This document shows, one piece after another, positions 7,211 to 9,504 of a DNA stretch of 9,504 nucleotides. The DNA is from CAZILN01 sp964540005 (lineage in GTDB: Bacteria; Bacteroidota; Bacteroidia; Bacteroidales; SM23-62). The DNA is taken from positions 1 to 9,504 of the forward strand of contig CAZILN010000322.1 in NCBI GenBank assembly GCA_964540005.1. Reading direction: 5' to 3'. How positions within the stretch are numbered: the stretch's first letter is position 1; every line of letters begins with the position of its first letter. Under the pieces are notes generated by a model. That model did no database searches. It had not been told where the DNA came from and was given only the letters and a program-made list of their open reading frames with translations. The position numbers and the translations under genes were made by a program.

Positions 7211-8167
7211 ATATGTTCTTCCCAGGCCTATAATATACCCGGCGAGAAATTCCCTTAATTTTAAATGATATTCTGTTTTGCTAGTATTCCTGCCGGTAAA
7301 AGGAATGGTCAGCACAGGGCAGATGGAAATCCTGATTATACGTTCAGTAGTGCTTCCGATCAATATCTTATCGAAGAGGTTCTGTCCGGTTTTGGACATG
7401 GTTATTAAATCCACCGGGCTTTCCTCTGAATATTCCTTGATCTCATGGTGTGCCAGACCGACTTTAATGGTATATTCAGCCCGATCCAGGGGGATCCCGG
7501 TAAAATCAGCCAGGTTCTCCAAAATCTCCTTTTCGAGTTTCTCATTTTCTTTTTCTTCGAAATGGAACCGGATATTGTACATATCGGGGTAGTCGTCCTC
7601 TTCTATAACAAACAGGAATTCCAGTTTTGCCTTAAGGCTTTCAGAAATCTCCTGCGCCCAGCGTGTTACCTGTCTTGATCCCTCTGAAAAGTCCACTGGA
7701 ACAAGTATTTTATTGATTTCTCTTTTTGTCCAGTCTTTGTGTATGGTAAGGACCGGAACCGGGGAGAGCCTGATAATCTTTTCAGAAACACTACCAGGCA
7801 ACCAGTTACTGATACCTGTTTTTCCCTGGTTCCCCATGATAACCAGGTCAAAATCACCCTCTTCAAGATAGTTAATAATCCCGGCCGGAACGGAAAGGCT
7901 CCTGATGATATCAGTCTTTATGGTCAGTCCTCTGGATGTAACTGCATTCAGTAATGCCTGAATTTTTTCTTTCAATTCTTTTTCCCTTGCCTGCAGTGAT
8001 TCCTCAATGGCCTGCAGGTATATTTTCTCATCGGATGATTCTCTATATGTGCTCATTACATGTAGGATACATAGCTGCGATCCAAGTTCATCAGCAAGGA
8101 ACAATGCATAGTCCAACGCATTATCTGAAAAATCGCTGAAATCTATGGGGACAAGTATTTTTTTCAT
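7202..8167 (-). CDS. Universal stress protein with two tandem UspA domains
   Basis: The preferred start is the ATG at 8167-8165 (321 aa), because the family pattern begins directly with MKKILVPIDFSD; an in-frame ATG at 8185 would add MEKDPA. Domain 1 covers about 1-143 and domain 2 (KILVPVDFSEGS) about 153-290. The ATP-binding pattern G-2x-G-9x-G-S/T is complete in domain 1 (GNQG, nine residues, then GS at 125-126) and nearly complete in domain 2 (SKTG, nine residues, then GST, with Ser for the first Gly). Both halves may therefore bind nucleotide, as in ATP-binding Usp proteins. A polar 30-residue tail follows domain 2. Tandem Usp proteins are cytoplasmic and usually induced by starvation or other stress; the exact role is unknown. 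The gene diverges from the DedA-family gene, with a shared spacer containing a 12-bp palindrome and a minus-strand TATATTTA element (8207-8200), one base from the -7 consensus. Confidence 0.9.
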   Translation of the reverse strand: MKKILVPIDFSDFSDNALDYALFLADELGSQLCILHVMSTYRESSDEKIYLQAIEESLQAREKELKEKIQALLNAVTSRGLTIKTDIIRSLSVPAGIINYLEEGDFDLVIMGNQGKTGISNWLPGSVSEKIIRLSPVPVLTIHKDWTKREINKILVPVDFSEGSRQVTRWAQEISESLKAKLEFLFVIEEDDYPDMYNIRFHFEEKENEKLEKEILENLADFTGIPLDRAEYTIKVGLAHHEIKEYSEESPVDLITMSKTGQNLFDKILIGSTTERIIRISICPVLTIPFTGRNTSKTEYHLKLREFLAGYIIGLGRTYKK

Positions 8168-8218
8168 GGCAGGATCTTTTTCCATATAATATTCAGTTAT
8201 AAATATAATAATAATTAT

Positions 8219-8230
8219 CTGAGGCCTCAG
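8219..8230. promoter_or_regulatory. Perfect 12-bp palindrome in the divergent usp/dedA spacer (possible operator)
   Basis: CTGAGGCCTCAG is a perfect palindrome in an otherwise AT-rich spacer. It lies 12 bases upstream, on the minus strand, of the -7-like TATATTTA (8207-8200), overlapping where a -33 region would sit for the stress-protein gene, and 76 bases before the start of the DedA-family gene. The symmetry and placement fit a dimeric regulator's site that could control one or both genes. No regulator is encoded nearby. Confidence 0.4.
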
Positions 8231-8306
8231 GTGTTAATTCTTTACTTATGTTATATTTAGGGTCAGATTTCAGTTATAGTTACAGCAATATTAAACTGTT
8301 CGGAAT

Positions 8307-8852
8307 ATGCATCTAATCCTGATATATGCCGGCGTATTGCTTGGAATTGTTCTTGAGGGCGAGATGGTCATGCTTTCATCCGTTATTGCGGCTCACAGGG
8401 GCTATTTGAATTTATGGATTGTCCTGATTATTGGTTTTTCGGGTACCCTTTCCGGCGACTGGTTTTATTTTTTCCTTGGCAGGAATAAAGGTAAAGACTG
8501 GCTGGAGAATAAACAGAAATTCAGTAGAAAAATAGGGATAGTTACCCGGCGACTTCAAAGATACCCTGTTATGGTCATACTGACCTACCGTTTTCTTTAT
8601 GGTTTCAGGATGGTTGTCCCGGTCATTATCGGGACCAGCGAAATCAGGACCCGCACATTTTTAATTTTCAGCTTTTTAAGTACCTCACTCTGGTGCATGA
8701 TATATGGCCTCCTGGGATACTTGTCGGGAGAGATCATTAAAACCCATCTGGCCCATATCGAGGATATTGAACTGGTAATAATAGGGTCCCTGCTATTGAT
8801 CGGTGTCCTGATCTTTCTGCTGAAAAGGACTCGAAAGCAGAGAAATCCTTAA
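8307..8852 (+). CDS. DedA/VTT-family integral membrane protein
   Basis: The product is 181 aa, slightly short for the DedA family. Hydrophobic segments lie at about 2-25, 34-57, 87-110, 115-139 and 154-173, with a basic C-terminal end (KRTRKQRN) likely in the cytoplasm. Family features include acidic residues after the first hydrophobic stretch (LEGE, 16-19), SGTLSGDWFYFFLGR with D51 (45-59), and RFLYGFRMVVPVIIG with an arginine pair R95/R101 six residues apart, the same spacing as the essential arginines of characterised E. coli DedA proteins. Relatives are proton-dependent membrane transporters or flippases/scramblases of undecaprenyl phosphate or phospholipids, and affect envelope integrity; which applies here cannot be told. 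The ATG at 8307 is the first in frame before the hydrophobic start. The gene is divergent from the stress-protein gene and convergent with the kinase gene 48 bases downstream. Confidence 0.85.
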   Translation: MHLILIYAGVLLGIVLEGEMVMLSSVIAAHRGYLNLWIVLIIGFSGTLSGDWFYFFLGRNKGKDWLENKQKFSRKIGIVTRRLQRYPVMVILTYRFLYGFRMVVPVIIGTSEIRTRTFLIFSFLSTSLWCMIYGLLGYLSGEIIKTHLAHIEDIELVIIGSLLLIGVLIFLLKRTRKQRNP

Positions 8853-8900
8853 GCGGTAATCCACAGATCAGAATACCTGTGAACCAGGAAAGGAAAGGTC

Positions 8901-9504
8901 TCAGTCCTTACCCAGTGCCCTGCTGATCTCCTTCTCCTTGTAAAGACTGACCTGCGGGATCAGTTGCAGGAAGTCATCTTTTGTGCAGAGGGCTGGTCCC
9001 GGCCGCAGGGTCGTGGCTGTGCCTGCTGCTACAGCAGAGATGAGGGATTCCTCAAGGGTTTTTCCTGTGACCATTCCGTATACGAAACCCGCCACTGCTG
9101 AATCGCCTGCACCGATAGTGTTTACTACATCTACCTGTGGAGGGGAAGCCAGTAATAACTCCTTTCCTTTTAAAAGGAGGATCCCTCTGGCTCCCATGGA
9201 AACGAGCAGCGTACAATTTCCCAGTGCACATATTTCTCTTGCGGCATTAATAATATCATCCGGACCGTTCAACTCCCGTCCTGATAACCTGCTCAGTTCA
9301 TGTACATTCGGTTTGATTACGTCAGGGGTCATATTGATGCAGGTTCTGAGTGCAGTCCCATCAGTATCGACGATAACAGCAGCACCCCTTTTTTTAACCA
9401 GATCCATGATCTTGCCATAGACCTGGGGATCGACTCCGCGGGGAAGGCTGCCGCTGATAATGACCATCTCAGGATCTTCAAGTTTCTCCACAAGGTGAAT
9501 AAAC
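8901..9504 (-). CDS. PfkB-family sugar-phosphate kinase, 1-phosphofructokinase/tagatose-6-phosphate kinase type (partial)
   Basis: The minus-strand frame is open to the right edge, so the N-terminal part is missing; about 200 C-terminal residues are visible, ending with ALGKD and TGA (8903-8901). A GTG at 9491 is internal, not a start, because coding continues upstream (FIHL before VEKL). The second half of the ribokinase fold is present: GSLPRGV, KPNVHELSRLSG, VSMGARGILL and the PfkB signature NTIGAGDSAVAGF, whose Asp (codon 9104-9102) is the expected catalytic base and whose GAGD forms the anion hole. GSLP-x-GV with KPN-x-x-EL is characteristic of the 1-phosphofructokinase (FruK)/tagatose-6-phosphate kinase (LacC) branch, cytosolic enzymes that phosphorylate a ketohexose phosphate using ATP. 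Which substrate is used cannot be decided without the N-terminal sugar-binding part and the neighbours beyond the edge. Confidence 0.88.
   Translation of the reverse strand, partial: FIHLVEKLEDPEMVIISGSLPRGVDPQVYGKIMDLVKKRGAAVIVDTDGTALRTCINMTPDVIKPNVHELSRLSGRELNGPDDIINAAREICALGNCTLLVSMGARGILLLKGKELLLASPPQVDVVNTIGAGDSAVAGFVYGMVTGKTLEESLISAVAAGTATTLRPGPALCTKDDFLQLIPQVSLYKEKEISRALGKD

Noticed and set aside
8168..8185. Upstream ATG (8185) as start of the universal stress protein
   Set aside because: Usp domains begin right at the first beta-strand (MKKILVPID), so the six added residues are probably not translated. The evidence is not decisive.
8862..8881. Hairpin CACAG-N10-CTGTG between the convergent dedA-type and kinase genes as a terminator
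   Set aside because: The stem is only 5 bp with a 10-base loop, and no T-tract follows on either strand; support is too weak to annotate.
8983..9420. Plus-strand open frame opposite the kinase gene
   Set aside because: It lies wholly antisense to the clear PfkB-family sequence and shows no recognisable domain.

Overview
The window looks like chromosomal DNA from a Bacteroidota bacterium, probably of the Bacteroidales/Marinilabiliales type. The grounds are: cell-envelope proteins joining TPR, PD40 propeller, OmpA-like and SPOR-like domains in the manner of Bacteroidota; a TAnnTTTG-type -7 box upstream of the first large gene; AT-rich translation starts without clear Shine-Dalgarno sequences; and a partial secreted protein opening with a VTF-x-DM module common in this phylum. 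The taxonomic assignment is an inference. No rRNA, tRNA, CRISPR array, transposase or integrase was seen.

Layout. Positions 1-228 hold the 5' end of a minus-strand gene for a secreted, probably carbohydrate-binding protein. A 381-bp AT-rich divergent spacer follows. Then come two tandem plus-strand paralogues (610-3117 and 3217-5493). Each encodes a signal peptide, TPR-like helices, a five-unit PD40 propeller, an OmpA-like peptidoglycan-binding domain and two C-terminal SPOR-like units. This resembles the type IX secretion component PorE but lacks the carboxypeptidase-regulatory domain and adds SPOR-like units. The first paralogue carries an in-frame 18-bp (hexapeptide) tandem repeat in its linker that the second lacks. 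One base after the second stop codon lies a compact element of nested palindromes and 13-bp tandem repeats (5495-5546). Next is a plus-strand gene for a Tat-type exported FAD-dependent oxidoreductase (5652-7127), facing a minus-strand two-domain universal stress protein (7202-8167) across a probable terminator hairpin. The stress-protein gene diverges from a DedA-family membrane protein gene (8307-8852), and the spacer between them holds a perfect 12-bp palindrome. The window ends inside a minus-strand PfkB-family sugar-phosphate kinase (8901 to the edge).

How the genes relate. The two OmpA/PD40/SPOR proteins are the only clear functional pair: both should sit in the periplasm bound to peptidoglycan, possibly linking an outer-membrane machine to the wall. 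The others look like separate transcription units, since orientation changes at nearly every boundary. No complete new defence or mobile system is visible. The most unusual content is the paralogue pair, the linker repeat and the intergenic palindrome/tandem-repeat element.
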